A stretch of 46,926 nt of DNA from Caryophanales bacterium (GCA_016288795.1 JAEELI010000004.1:1-46926), one strand, 5' to 3'. Counted from the stretch's first letter, positions 9,731-17,340 are shown. Notes: generated from the sequence alone by a model not told the origin. Numbers and translations: made by a program.

Positions 9731-9988
9731 TTACAATAGTTTTTCTAATTCATCATATAATTCTTCTTTAACTTCTGTTTCTAAAATCTTATCTAATATT
9801 TTATTATTTCTAGCTTTAAGAAAAACCTCTTTGTCCTTTTTTAAGTAGGCTCCTCTTCCGTTTCTCTTTCCACCTAAATCAATTATTACTTCCCCTTCAG
9901 GAGTCCTAACAATTCTAATTAAATCTTTTTTCTCACATTTTTCTTTGCTAACTACACATGTTCGCATCGGAATCTTTCTCTGTTTCAT
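9731..9988 (-). CDS. rnpM: YlxR-family RNA-binding protein (RNase P modulator RnpM)
   Basis: 85 residues. The family signature is clear: RTCVVSKEKCEKKDLIRIVR, then GKRNGRGAYL. YlxR proteins are small basic RNA binders, and the Bacillus subtilis member modulates RNase P. The gene is in its canonical place between nusA and infB, 12 bases after nusA and 17 bases before infB. A strong AGGAGG precedes the ATG. Confidence 0.93.
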   Translation of the reverse strand: MKQRKIPMRTCVVSKEKCEKKDLIRIVRTPEGEVIIDLGGKRNGRGAYLKKDKEVFLKARNNKILDKILETEVKEELYDELEKLL

Positions 9989-10000
9989 AAAACCTCCTAA

Positions 10001-11116
10001 TTAATTCTTATTACCTTCATCATTTATTTGTGACAAAGTCTTTATTTCTAACTTATATTTAGTTAATTTGCTTGCTAATCTTATATTACTTCCCTTTTTA
10101 CCAATAGCTAAACTTAAATTATCATCTGTAACTATAACTAAAGCTTCTTTTTTAACTTCATCAGTTATATTAACAATAACATTTTTAGCTGGTGATAAAG
10201 CATTAGCAATAAATACTTTAGGATCTTCATCATATAAAACTAAATCTATTCTCTCACCATTTAGTTCTTTTAATATGCCTCCAATTCTTGAACCTTTTTC
10301 TCCAATACATGCTCCAATTGCATCTATTCTCTCTGATTCAGAATGAACAGCAACTTTGCTTCTATTACCTGCATCCCTAGCTACTGCATACAGTGTAATT
10401 GAACCATCTTGTAATTCCGGAATAAATGATTCAAATAATCTTTTGACAAATCCATAATGCTTTCTAGAACACATAATAACAGGTCCTTTAGTTCCATTTT
10501 CTACCTTAGTAATATAGACTCTAATATTTGAACCCATTTTTATTTCTTCACCAGGTATTATTTCTGACTTTGGAAGAATTCCTCTAGTTCTACCTAAATC
10601 AATATAATAGTTTCTTTGATCTTCCATTGCTACCATACCAAGCATTAATTCAAATTCTTTATCAGCAAATTCAGAAATAATACTTTCTTTTTCTGCTTCT
10701 CTAATCTTTTGAGTAACTACTTGTTTAGCTGTTCCAGCTGCTACACGGCCAAAATCTTTTGGCGTTACTTCTTTTTCAATTGTGTCACCAATTTTGGCAT
10801 TAGGATCAATTAATTTAGCATCCTCTAATAATATTTGAGCATCAATATTTATTTGTGGAGGAACTTCAACAACATTTCCTTCTTCATCAGTGGTTTCACT
10901 ACCCTCATCAATTTCTGGAACTACTACTAAATAAGAAAAAACTTTTATATCTCCAGTTTCACGATTAATATCTACTCTAACATTAGTCTTAGAATCAAAA
11001 TTCTTTTTATAAGCAGTTTGTAATGCTAAAGTCATAGCATCAAAAACTACATCTTCAGGAATATTCTTTTCTTTAACTATATTATCTAACGCTTTGATAA
11101 ATGCTTTACTATCCAT
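10001..11116 (-). CDS. nusA: Transcription termination/antitermination protein NusA
   Basis: 371 residues from the chosen start. Order: NusA N-terminal RNAP-binding domain (about 1-125), S1 domain (about 130-195), then two KH domains (GACIGEKGSRIGGI and LAIGKKGSNIRLA). There are no C-terminal acidic repeats, as expected in Bacillota. It promotes pausing and termination at weak hairpins. A longer ORF could start at 11146, but the ATG at 11116 has GGAAAGAGG at 8-base spacing and begins with the typical MDSKAFIKAL, so the shorter form is preferred. One base separates it from rimP, and the rimP 3' end supplies its ribosome site. Confidence 0.95.
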   Translation of the reverse strand: MDSKAFIKALDNIVKEKNIPEDVVFDAMTLALQTAYKKNFDSKTNVRVDINRETGDIKVFSYLVVVPEIDEGSETTDEEGNVVEVPPQINIDAQILLEDAKLIDPNAKIGDTIEKEVTPKDFGRVAAGTAKQVVTQKIREAEKESIISEFADKEFELMLGMVAMEDQRNYYIDLGRTRGILPKSEIIPGEEIKMGSNIRVYITKVENGTKGPVIMCSRKHYGFVKRLFESFIPELQDGSITLYAVARDAGNRSKVAVHSESERIDAIGACIGEKGSRIGGILKELNGERIDLVLYDEDPKVFIANALSPAKNVIVNITDEVKKEALVIVTDDNLSLAIGKKGSNIRLASKLTKYKLEIKTLSQINDEGNKN

Positions 11117-11117
11117 C

Positions 11118-11369
11118 TTAATTACCTCTTTCCTTACTAATAACATCTAAAATGTATGAATCATCACAAATATCATATTTATCTACTATTGGATTAATAA
11201 TATTAGTTGCGTCCACTATTTCATCTAAATTAATTCCACCAACTTTATCTAAAACTATAGTCAAAAATTGGTATTTCCCCTTCTTACTAGTAGTTATTTC
11301 ATCAACTATAATATTATATGGTTTTAAAACAACTTCTAATTCTTTTTTTAACTCTTCTAAATTTTTCAT
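11118..11369 (-). CDS. rimP: Ribosome maturation factor RimP, N-terminal domain only
   Basis: 83 residues against about 150 for usual RimP. The sequence covers the N-terminal domain (LKPYNIIVDEI, YQFLTIVLDKVGGINLDEI, then SYILDVIS) and stops where ordinary RimP reads LEVSSPGLxRPL and enters the C-terminal SH3-like domain. The stop codon directly abuts nusA, and the position ahead of nusA confirms identity. GTG at 11375 is in frame, but ATG at 11369 is 5 bases after GAGG and is preferred. RimP assists 30S maturation through uS12, and the missing domain contributes to that contact. Whether the short form works is unknown. Confidence 0.8.
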   Translation of the reverse strand: MKNLEELKKELEVVLKPYNIIVDEITTSKKGKYQFLTIVLDKVGGINLDEIVDATNIINPIVDKYDICDDSYILDVISKERGN

Positions 11370-11391
11370 ACTCACCTCAAACTATAAATAA

Positions 11392-11413
11392 AAGTGGGAA
11401 ATTATGCCCACTT
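11392..11413 (-). promoter_or_regulatory. Leader hairpin of rimP-nusA operon, candidate NusA-dependent attenuator
   Basis: On the minus strand AAGTGGG (11413-11407) pairs with CCCACTT (11398-11392) around an 8-base loop, followed by an interrupted U-tract (TTATTTATAG). The hairpin lies between the promoter at 11428-11455 and the rimP start, so every operon transcript must pass it. It also terminates transcripts arriving from the TasA-like gene at 11468. In B. subtilis NusA autoregulates this operon through a NusA-dependent terminator in the same leader position. Confidence 0.6.
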
Positions 11414-11427
11414 AAATCTGTAACCTT

Positions 11428-11455
11428 ATTATAACACACTTTTTATTATTAACAA
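11428..11455 (-). promoter_or_regulatory. Promoter of the rimP-nusA-infB operon
   Basis: Minus strand TTGTTA (11455-11450), 16-base spacer, TATAAT (11433-11428). The predicted start is about 10 bases before the leader hairpin. Confidence 0.65.
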
Positions 11456-11467
11456 CCATTTATTTAA

Positions 11468-12490
11468 TTAATCGTCCCAAACATCCCATGAATCACAAAT
11501 CACATTTCCGCTATTATATATTTCGCAAAAATCTATATCATAACTACATTGAATTGACCTTGCTTGACGATGAACACCACAACTGACCGAACCATATGAA
11601 CAAATTAAATCACCTGAAGTTTCATAATTAGAATTGCATGTAGCTCCCAAAGAAGTCAATTCGTTATAATACCTAGCCATATTGTCATAAGAATCTTGAT
11701 CAAAACAACTTTCTGTTCCATTAAATACTCCACAGACTTCTATGTCACTACTATTACCTATTCTTTTCAAATAATACAACATTCCATTTGAATTTGTTAC
11801 CCAATCAGAAGTGCTATTATTTTTGTAATATTTAGTTGGTTCTGCATATTCTCCAGTAACGGAGCAATTAAATGATGTAGCTGAAAAGGTTAATGTTATA
11901 TCTTTATTTTTTAATGCGCTTTGATCTAGTGATTTTTTGTTAACAAATTTTAATTGCGCCGTTATTTGTCCAGGTGAACCGCTCGCAATTCCACTTAATG
12001 TGCCATTAATTACAATTTTATTATTTGTGAAAAGATTGGCGGTATTAAAATCATATACATTATTACCAACCGTTAAAACAATCTGACCTTCAGTCTTTCC
12101 GCTCCATCCTTGGAATGCGGTGTATAAATCGTTTGTAGCGCTTTTAGATATTTCTAAAGTATAATCACAAGTATAAATTCCATCTCCGGACACTTTAGCC
12201 TTTGCTATAACTGGAGTTGTTTGGAGGTTAACAGTTCCATTGCTCGACGCATAATATGATATATCTATATCTTTTTTCATCATTTGACTAGCTGTTATAT
12301 TCATTGTCAAATTTGACCCACTTGTTAAAATTACGCTTCCTACCTCTGGTGCACTAGCACTAATGGTTTTTGAACCAAAACTATTTGTTGATGTCACACT
12401 AAAATAGGCATATGATGCTCCTATCACTAATAGTAGTAACGTCATTATTACTATAATCAAATATATTATTAATCTTTTTTTTGTTTCCAT
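11468..12490 (-). CDS. TasA/camelysin-like surface protein with Cys-rich C-terminal module
   Basis: 340 residues. The N-terminus is a SipW-type signal peptide: basic start, hydrophobic core (about 8-24), then GASYAYFS with likely cleavage after Ala28. Residues about 45-210 form the TasA-like body shared with four other proteins in the window (GSVILTSGSNLTMN, then MMKK; TAFQGWSGKTEGQIVLTVG; LKNKDITLTFSAT). Residues about 245-340 are an added module with eight Cys (253, 262, 285, 297, 304, 315, 322, 332). The relative at 20817-21836 has the same module, and the membrane protein at 14390 has a related one. TasA-family proteins form extracellular fibres after SipW processing; fibre formation here is inference. 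The start has only a weak site (AAGG at 9 bases). A good promoter lies upstream. Confidence 0.8.
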   Translation of the reverse strand: METKKRLIIYLIIVIMTLLLLVIGASYAYFSVTSTNSFGSKTISASAPEVGSVILTSGSNLTMNITASQMMKKDIDISYYASSNGTVNLQTTPVIAKAKVSGDGIYTCDYTLEISKSATNDLYTAFQGWSGKTEGQIVLTVGNNVYDFNTANLFTNNKIVINGTLSGIASGSPGQITAQLKFVNKKSLDQSALKNKDITLTFSATSFNCSVTGEYAEPTKYYKNNSTSDWVTNSNGMLYYLKRIGNSSDIEVCGVFNGTESCFDQDSYDNMARYYNELTSLGATCNSNYETSGDLICSYGSVSCGVHRQARSIQCSYDIDFCEIYNSGNVICDSWDVWDD

Positions 12491-12552
12491 TGATTATCGC
12501 CTTAACAATTTACTATTAAATCGCATATCTTTATTATACTAATTCTAAGATT

Positions 12553-12581
12553 AATATACTATTTTAGACACGTTCAGTCAA
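12553..12581 (-). promoter_or_regulatory. Promoter of the TasA-like gene at 11468-12490
   Basis: Minus strand TTGACT (12581-12576), 17-base spacer, TATATT (12558-12553). A second TATAAT lies at 12538-12533 without a matching -35. Confidence 0.55.
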
Positions 12582-12614
12582 TTTGAAGAGCAAAAAAAAG
12601 TTAATAATTATACT

Positions 12615-13085
12615 CTATTTTACAAAACCATTGTAAACTACTTTTGTTTCATTTGCTACTATGAATGCTTCTTTATCATAAGACTTAACTATATTTATTA
12701 ATTCTTTTAATGAAGAACTATTCAGTTCAATAAATAACATATCTTTATTAAAGCCATCATAACATTCTTTTAATTCTATTACGGATACTTGATAACCATA
12801 ACTTCTTAATCTGTTTATTATAGTTTTAGATGGCTCTTTAACTATTATTTGAACTCCCAGTATTTCTTTAATAAATCTATTGGCAAGTTTTGATCCAATA
12901 AATGTCCCCGTTGCGTATCCTAAAGCATAAGATATACCAATTATTATTGCATTGTTATTATTATTTAATGCTTCCCTAGCAATAAAAAACCATATTAAAA
13001 CTTCAAAAAACGCTATTAAGAATGGTTCTATAGTTTTCCCTTTAACAAAAAGAACAGTTCTAACTGTTCCCAATGAAACATCCAC
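12615..13085 (-). CDS. UPF0316 family membrane protein (DUF5698/DUF2179), 5' end doubtful
   Basis: 156 residues from the GTG at 13085. It shows the UPF0316 pattern: DVSLGTVRTVLFVKGKT, FFEVLIWFFIAREAL and SYALGYATGTFIGSKL in membrane helices, then a cytoplasmic DUF2179 domain (VIELKECYDGFNKDMLFIEL, then DKEAFIVANE). No ribosome site precedes GTG 13085. The family's first membrane helix should begin earlier, and the in-frame upstream sequence does continue it (TCVEIFTARIVDVS) but is cut off by TGA at 13116-13118. An AAAGGG site (13139-13134) lies upstream of that stop, followed by GTG TTT TGA. The gene is therefore either started internally or disrupted near its 5' end. Its function is unknown. 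Confidence 0.65.
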   Translation of the reverse strand: MDVSLGTVRTVLFVKGKTIEPFLIAFFEVLIWFFIAREALNNNNNAIIIGISYALGYATGTFIGSKLANRFIKEILGVQIIVKEPSKTIINRLRSYGYQVSVIELKECYDGFNKDMLFIELNSSSLKELINIVKSYDKEAFIVANETKVVYNGFVK

Positions 13086-13141
13086 TATTCTAGCAGTGAA
13101 TATTTCTACACAAGTTCAAAACACTATCTCACGTCCCTTTA

Positions 13142-13345
13142 TTATTTTAAAAATAATAATACTAACATAACTACTAAAAATATAACAAAAAGAACTACAG
13201 ATATATATATTAAACCTATTTTTTTATCACTATTAATATTATTATCTCTTCTTACCATATTCTCATTATCATGATTAAATAATTCGCTTTTCAACTTAAC
13301 TTCAAACTTGTTTTCATTGTTATTGTTATTAATATTATTATCCAT
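13142..13345 (-). CDS. Small Asn-rich single-pass membrane protein
   Basis: 67 residues, unrecognised. A polar Asn-rich N-terminus (residues 1-40, with a run of Asn at 7-10) is followed by a hydrophobic helix (about 43-66) that ends the protein. A good GAAGGAAA site precedes the ATG, which supports real translation. It sits between the acyltransferase and UPF0316 genes on the same strand. The topology suggests an N-in tail-anchored or single-pass protein; no function can be given. Confidence 0.55.
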   Translation of the reverse strand: MDNNINNNNNENKFEVKLKSELFNHDNENMVRRDNNINSDKKIGLIYISVVLFVIFLVVMLVLLFLK

Positions 13346-13385
13346 TATTATTTTTCCTTCTTTCCATAAATATTATACTAATTTT

Positions 13386-14372
13386 TTATATTTTCCCTAC
13401 CATTATTGGAACTTTCTTCATAACTATTTTAGCTATAGGATAGATTATCAATATAGTTATAAAACTAGTAAATATAGTTAAAATGTTATTACTTAATAAA
13501 ACTGGTACAAACATTTTAAAACTAGTTAAAATAAAACCATGATATCCTAGATAAAATATAGATAATATACCGACCTCTTTAAATAATTTATCTTTTTTAA
13601 ACAATATATTTACTATTATTATTAAAGAAAAAATAGTTAATAGTGAAGAGGCAATAAATAAGAATATATTATGATAATAATTACCGTTCATACTTACTCT
13701 ACCATTCATGATGCTAAATATATAGCCTAAGGGAATGGTTATAAATAATAATAGTAACGATTTATTATTAGTAATTACTTTATTTATATTATTTATATAT
13801 TTCATAAACATATAACCCAAGTAATAATAGAATAACCCAATTAATGCCGTTCCTATATGGTAATACATTAAGAAATTATAGTTACTAATTGAATATAAAT
13901 AACCTAAAATAGTTATACCAATAACTATAATTGATAATTCCTTATCATTTTTAGTTATTTTAGTTATTACAAAGAATAATAAATCCATTATGAAAAGCGC
14001 AAGTAAGAACCAACTTTGAATACAAGGTATATTAGAACTATATCCTTTTAGGAAATATATTAAAGCTGTTTTAAGATTAAGATTCTTATACATATTAAGA
14101 GTGATTTTTAATATATACTTAATTATAAAAACAAAGATATTAATAAATACATAGGGAACTAATATGCTTTTACTCTTCTTTTTTAAATATTCTTTAAAGG
14201 AAATATCTTTTCTTTTGGTTGTTAAACCACTTATAAAGAAAAATAATGGCATATGAAATGAATAAATATAGTTTCTTATTGAATTAGTTTTAGATACGAA
14301 AGCATGACCTAAAACCACAAAAAACATTGCAATTCCCCTTAATATATCAATCCATTCAATTCTTTCTTTCAT
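13386..14372 (-). CDS. Acyltransferase 3 family integral membrane protein
   Basis: 328 residues with about 10 predicted membrane helices. The family signature at the N-terminus is clear: IDILRGIAMFFVVLGHA with the catalytic-type His20, then YSFHMPLFFFISG. Members transfer acetyl or other acyl groups to extracytoplasmic sugars of polysaccharides, peptidoglycan or glycolipids. No SGNH partner domain is fused. The start has GGAG at 5-base spacing, and the gene follows the Cys-module membrane protein by 17 bases, so the two are probably co-transcribed. The substrate is not evident. Confidence 0.85.
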   Translation of the reverse strand: MKERIEWIDILRGIAMFFVVLGHAFVSKTNSIRNYIYSFHMPLFFFISGLTTKRKDISFKEYLKKKSKSILVPYVFINIFVFIIKYILKITLNMYKNLNLKTALIYFLKGYSSNIPCIQSWFLLALFIMDLLFFVITKITKNDKELSIIVIGITILGYLYSISNYNFLMYYHIGTALIGLFYYYLGYMFMKYINNINKVITNNKSLLLLFITIPLGYIFSIMNGRVSMNGNYYHNIFLFIASSLLTIFSLIIIVNILFKKDKLFKEVGILSIFYLGYHGFILTSFKMFVPVLLSNNILTIFTSFITILIIYPIAKIVMKKVPIMVGKI

Positions 14373-14389
14373 TAAAACTCCATATTCTA

Positions 14390-15139
14390 TTATTCTATTC
14401 CAAAACAGTATGCACTTAAATCGGCATTAATTGAACAATAAGCCGTATTATGATCATTAAATATTGCACTTCCGTCTGTGCCTAAATCAAAAAACATTTC
14501 TTCGCTTAAAGCTTGATTTCTGATGCTTGGCTTAGTTTTAGAACATTCCATAATTCCTTTTTTAGGAGCCTTAGTATCACTATGTTTGCCAGTTGAATAA
14601 TCAGTGTATTCACATTTCCAACCAATGTTTTCAAACATTTTTTTATAGTTTTTGTTATTTTTCCAATCATTTGCTTTAACACAAATTAATTCCTCATTGA
14701 TAACTGCACATACTTCGCTATCTATTTTTTCATACTTAAATCCAGCTTTATGTTTAATACATTTAAAGCTTGATGTTTCAGCATGGTAATGAACTTTTTT
14801 TCCGTCACAAACTAATCCATTTTTAATATCTTCAGCAAAATATTTTTTAAATTCATCTACAGTATAGTATCCATATAAAAGATATGGGGCATTGAAATCA
14901 GATGAATATTGCATCTCTATAACTTCAGTCTTAGATTTTGCCTTAGATGCAGTTTCTTTAATAAAATAATTTCTTTCCAATTCTTTATAATTATATACTT
15001 TAATAGCATTTGAACTCATTACATATTCTCCATCATATGTATAATAACGAACTCTTTTTTTAACATTTATTAAGTAAGCTGTCAAAAATGCTCCGATTAT
15101 AACAACCACAATCAATAAAACCATATATCTCTTTTTCAT
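14390..15139 (-). CDS. Membrane-anchored protein with the Cys module of the TasA-like proteins
   Basis: 249 residues. One N-terminal membrane helix (about 6-24) anchors an extracellular part. Cys at 111 and 127 precede a C-terminal region with Cys at 144, 153, 176, 199, 235 and 245. The segment EVCAVINEELIC, then YKKMFENIGWKC aligns with EVCGVFNGTESC/YYNELTSLGATC of the TasA-like proteins, with the same 9- and 23-residue Cys spacings. It lacks the TasA body and SipW-type cleavage site, so it may stay in the membrane. A strong AAGGAG site precedes the ATG. It could be an assembly or anchor partner of the fibres, or simply another user of a common extracellular module. Function is unknown. Confidence 0.65.
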   Translation of the reverse strand: MKKRYMVLLIVVVIIGAFLTAYLINVKKRVRYYTYDGEYVMSSNAIKVYNYKELERNYFIKETASKAKSKTEVIEMQYSSDFNAPYLLYGYYTVDEFKKYFAEDIKNGLVCDGKKVHYHAETSSFKCIKHKAGFKYEKIDSEVCAVINEELICVKANDWKNNKNYKKMFENIGWKCEYTDYSTGKHSDTKAPKKGIMECSKTKPSIRNQALSEEMFFDLGTDGSAIFNDHNTAYCSINADLSAYCFGIE

Positions 15140-15184
15140 AAAAAACTCCTTTATTTATACAATACAAATATAACAATGTCTATT

Positions 15185-15505
15185 TCAATTTTCAAGTGTA
15201 TTTGTATAATTATCTAAATTAAAATCATATATAATAATACTCTTATTTTCATATGTAATATTGGTATTATTTTCTTCTATTTTATATGTAGAATTAATAA
15301 TTGGTATTTTTAAAACCAATTCATTTTGAGGTGGCAAATACCCTCCTCTATGATTCAATATATTATCTTTATTAATATTATCAAATAGTAAAATATGTTT
15401 ATCAGTAATTAAAAAATTAAAATCAAATTCTTTATCATCAATCTCAACAAATGCATTTAATTTTTCATATGTTACTTTTTCGTCTTTAAAATCATAATTA
15501 TACAT
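15185..15505 (-). CDS. Small soluble protein of unknown function
   Basis: 106 residues with no signal peptide or membrane helix. It is rich in alternating hydrophobic/polar strands (FDFNFLITDKHILLFDN, then ITYENKSIIIYDF), suggesting a small beta fold, perhaps PH-like. A good GGAGG site precedes the ATG. It ends in TGA, rare in this window; reading through would add only 10 codons, so TGA as a true stop is reasonable. It lies upstream of the Cys-module membrane protein on the same strand. Confidence 0.6.
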   Translation of the reverse strand: MYNYDFKDEKVTYEKLNAFVEIDDKEFDFNFLITDKHILLFDNINKDNILNHRGGYLPPQNELVLKIPIINSTYKIEENNTNITYENKSIIIYDFNLDNYTNTLEN

Positions 15506-15536
15506 ATTTAGCCTCCTAATATATATAAATTATATC

Positions 15537-15567
15537 ATAAAAAAAGAATATTATTTCTAATATCCTT
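15537..15567 (-). terminator. Terminator of the gene at 15566-16204
   Basis: Minus strand stem AGGATATTA/TAATATTCT (9 bp with one G-U) closed by a GAAA loop and followed by a run of T. Its stem is identical to that of the terminator at 16291-16316. Confidence 0.85.
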
Positions 15568-16204
15568 AATTAACTATTTTTGGTGAAGAAAATACTCCAT
15601 TGGAATAACTCATTTTAAAAGTAGCTTCTTTTTTATAACTAGATTCATCATATCCACATTGTTCACCACAGCCAGATCCGCTTATCATAATATCTGAACC
15701 ATCCAATGTATATGATTCTGGCCAATATCCTTCTAATTTTTCTGGAGTTAATTTAACAACCATAGACTTTGATGCCAAACTATAAATATCTAATTTTGAA
15801 CCACTAGTATCTCTAGAAAGTATGATTACATTATTATCAAGCACATCATATGCATCAACCCATAAATTAAGATCATCTTTAATATCTTTATCATTAATTT
15901 TAAATTTACTAATTACACAAACCCCATCGCCATCTTTTTCTTCTATTTGAATATTAATGCCATTAATAGTTGTATTGACATTTTTACAAGATAAACTATT
16001 TGAAGGCTCAGTGTTTTCTTCAACTTCGGTTGAATTATTCATATTATTATCTGTGTTATTATCAGTTACTTGTTCATTTGAACTATTATTATTAGAACTT
16101 GATACTTTATTAAACAATCCTTTCCCAAGAAAAAAACCTACTACAAATATAACTATTATAACTACTATTGCTAGTAATACATTTTTCATATTTTTATTTT
16201 CCAT
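15566..16204 (-). CDS. Single-pass membrane protein with extracellular beta domain
   Basis: 212 residues. One membrane helix (about 8-28) is followed by a Ser/Asn/Thr/Glu low-complexity linker (about 35-68) and an extracellular domain with four Cys, two of them in GSGCGEQCG. The ATG at 16204 has GGAGA at 7-base spacing; an in-frame ATG six codons upstream has no site and is discarded. The domain pattern (DVLDNNVIILSRD, then SKLDIYSLASKSMVVKL) resembles a few beta-propeller-like strands but is too short to name. It is flanked by near-identical terminators and is probably monocistronic. Unknown function. Confidence 0.65.
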   Translation of the reverse strand: MENKNMKNVLLAIVVIIVIFVVGFFLGKGLFNKVSSSNNNSSNEQVTDNNTDNNMNNSTEVEENTEPSNSLSCKNVNTTINGINIQIEEKDGDGVCVISKFKINDKDIKDDLNLWVDAYDVLDNNVIILSRDTSGSKLDIYSLASKSMVVKLTPEKLEGYWPESYTLDGSDIMISGSGCGEQCGYDESSYKKEATFKMSYSNGVFSSPKIVN

Positions 16205-16290
16205 ATCTATCTCTCCTAACATTATTATTATACATTTGAAGTTATAATATTTCTATTAGATCAATCTTAGTTTACATATAGTTAACAAAC

Positions 16291-16316
16291 CAAAAGAATA
16301 TTATTGCTAATATCCT
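16291..16316 (-). terminator. Terminator of the cotJ genes
   Basis: Minus strand stem AGGATATTA (16316-16308) / TAATATTCT (16303-16295) with a GCAA loop, followed by TTTTGG. It overlaps the cotJC stop codon. Confidence 0.8.
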
Positions 16317-16864
16317 TTGCTTTTATAATATTCATATAATTCTTTAAACCGGTTAAAATGAACAATTTCTCTCTGTCTTAAGAATAGAAGCGGCGCTAAG
16401 ATATCTTCATCGGTAGTTAAATCAATTAAATTTTCATATACTGCTCTTGCCTTTTGCTCGGCTGCCATATCTTCAGATAGGTCGGCTAAAGGATCTGCAG
16501 TTACAGCAAAATATGATGCCGAAAACGGAACTCCTGAAGCATTTATTGGATAAATACCTTTATTAAAATCAGCGTAATAACTTCCTAATCCAGCATTTTC
16601 TAATTCTTTTAATGTTGCATTTTTAGTTAATTGATTAACCATTGCACATATCATCTCACAGTGCCCCAATTCTTCTGTTGCTATATCATTTAATAATGCT
16701 TTCCCTTTATCATCAGGCATAGTAAATTTTTGACTAAAATAGCGCATCGCTGCACCCAACTCACCATTTGGACCTCCAAATTGAGTTATAAGATACTTTG
16801 CCATTTGTAAATCTTTTGAACGAATATTAATTGGATAATTTGTCATTTTTAGATATTTAAACAT
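16307..16864 (-). CDS. cotJC: CotJC-type manganese catalase
   Basis: 185 residues. Ferritin-like four-helix dimanganese protein: QFGGPNGELGAAMRY (ligand Glu35), TEELGH (Glu65, His68), AAEQKARAVYE (Glu136) and REIVHFNRF (Glu166, His169). The GVPFSASY motif is typical of CotJC. In B. subtilis CotJC is a spore-coat component and catalase homologue. The longer ORF start at 16933 is rejected because ATG 16864 follows GGGAG at about 9 bases and begins like CotJC. It overlaps the upstream cotJA-cotJB gene by 8 bases, so the two are translationally coupled. Its role may be peroxide removal even if the organism does not sporulate. Confidence 0.93.
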   Translation of the reverse strand: MFKYLKMTNYPINIRSKDLQMAKYLITQFGGPNGELGAAMRYFSQKFTMPDDKGKALLNDIATEELGHCEMICAMVNQLTKNATLKELENAGLGSYYADFNKGIYPINASGVPFSASYFAVTADPLADLSEDMAAEQKARAVYENLIDLTTDEDILAPLLFLRQREIVHFNRFKELYEYYKSKGY

Positions 16865-17282
16865 ATGAACTATCTCCCATCCCTTCCCATGGCCAAGGAT
16901 TATTAATCCATTCAAAAGTATTACTAACATCACATATATCTAAGGGACCATAATATTTAATATACTCTTCTTTAGCTTGCTTCTCTTCTTTTATTAACTT
17001 TTCTAACTTTTGAACCATCATATTATTTTCAGGATGAATATCTAAATATAAATTTAAATCATTAATAGCAAAACTATACTGACTTATAGTCCATAGTTTA
17101 GCTTCTCTATCATTGGAGGGCTTAATGTTTATATATGTTAGATTCTTATAAGGCATATATTCATCTTTAAACATATTGCCCCTTAAAAAGCCCTCTTTTG
17201 TTGAGTATAAATCATTATTATCATTTATATTCATCAAATTATAAGTTAAATAATCTATACTATCATCAGCTTCAAAATACAT
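16857..17282 (-). CDS. CotJA-CotJB fusion protein
   Basis: 141 residues. Residues about 25-55 resemble CotJA (GFLRGNMFKDEYMPYKNL), and residues about 60-141 are CotJB-like (LYLDIHPENN, YYGPLDICD, WINNPWPWEG). In Bacillus these are separate genes cotJA and cotJB preceding cotJC; here both lie in one frame without an internal stop, directly overlapping cotJC. CotJB and CotJC are interdependent coat proteins in B. subtilis. An AGGAGG site precedes the ATG. A plausible promoter (TTGGAT, 18-base spacer, TATAAT at 17335-17330) lies at the end of the upstream gene. Confidence 0.85.
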   Translation of the reverse strand: MYFEADDSIDYLTYNLMNINDNNDLYSTKEGFLRGNMFKDEYMPYKNLTYINIKPSNDREAKLWTISQYSFAINDLNLYLDIHPENNMMVQKLEKLIKEEKQAKEEYIKYYGPLDICDVSNTFEWINNPWPWEGMGDSSYV

Positions 17283-17340
17283 AAAAAAATACCTCCTACA
17301 TTAGTGTATGAGATATTTTTATTATATTAATTATATATGC

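Noticed and set aside
13116-13118. TGA read as Trp (genetic code 4)
   Set aside because: Conserved Trp positions use TGG, and NrdD ends in TGA followed directly by TAA. TGA is a stop here.
17303-17310. Sigma-E-like -10 (CATACACT) ahead of the cotJ genes
   Set aside because: The only matching -35 (TAATATA) is about two bases too close, and the start point would fall in the ribosome site. Kept only as a remark.
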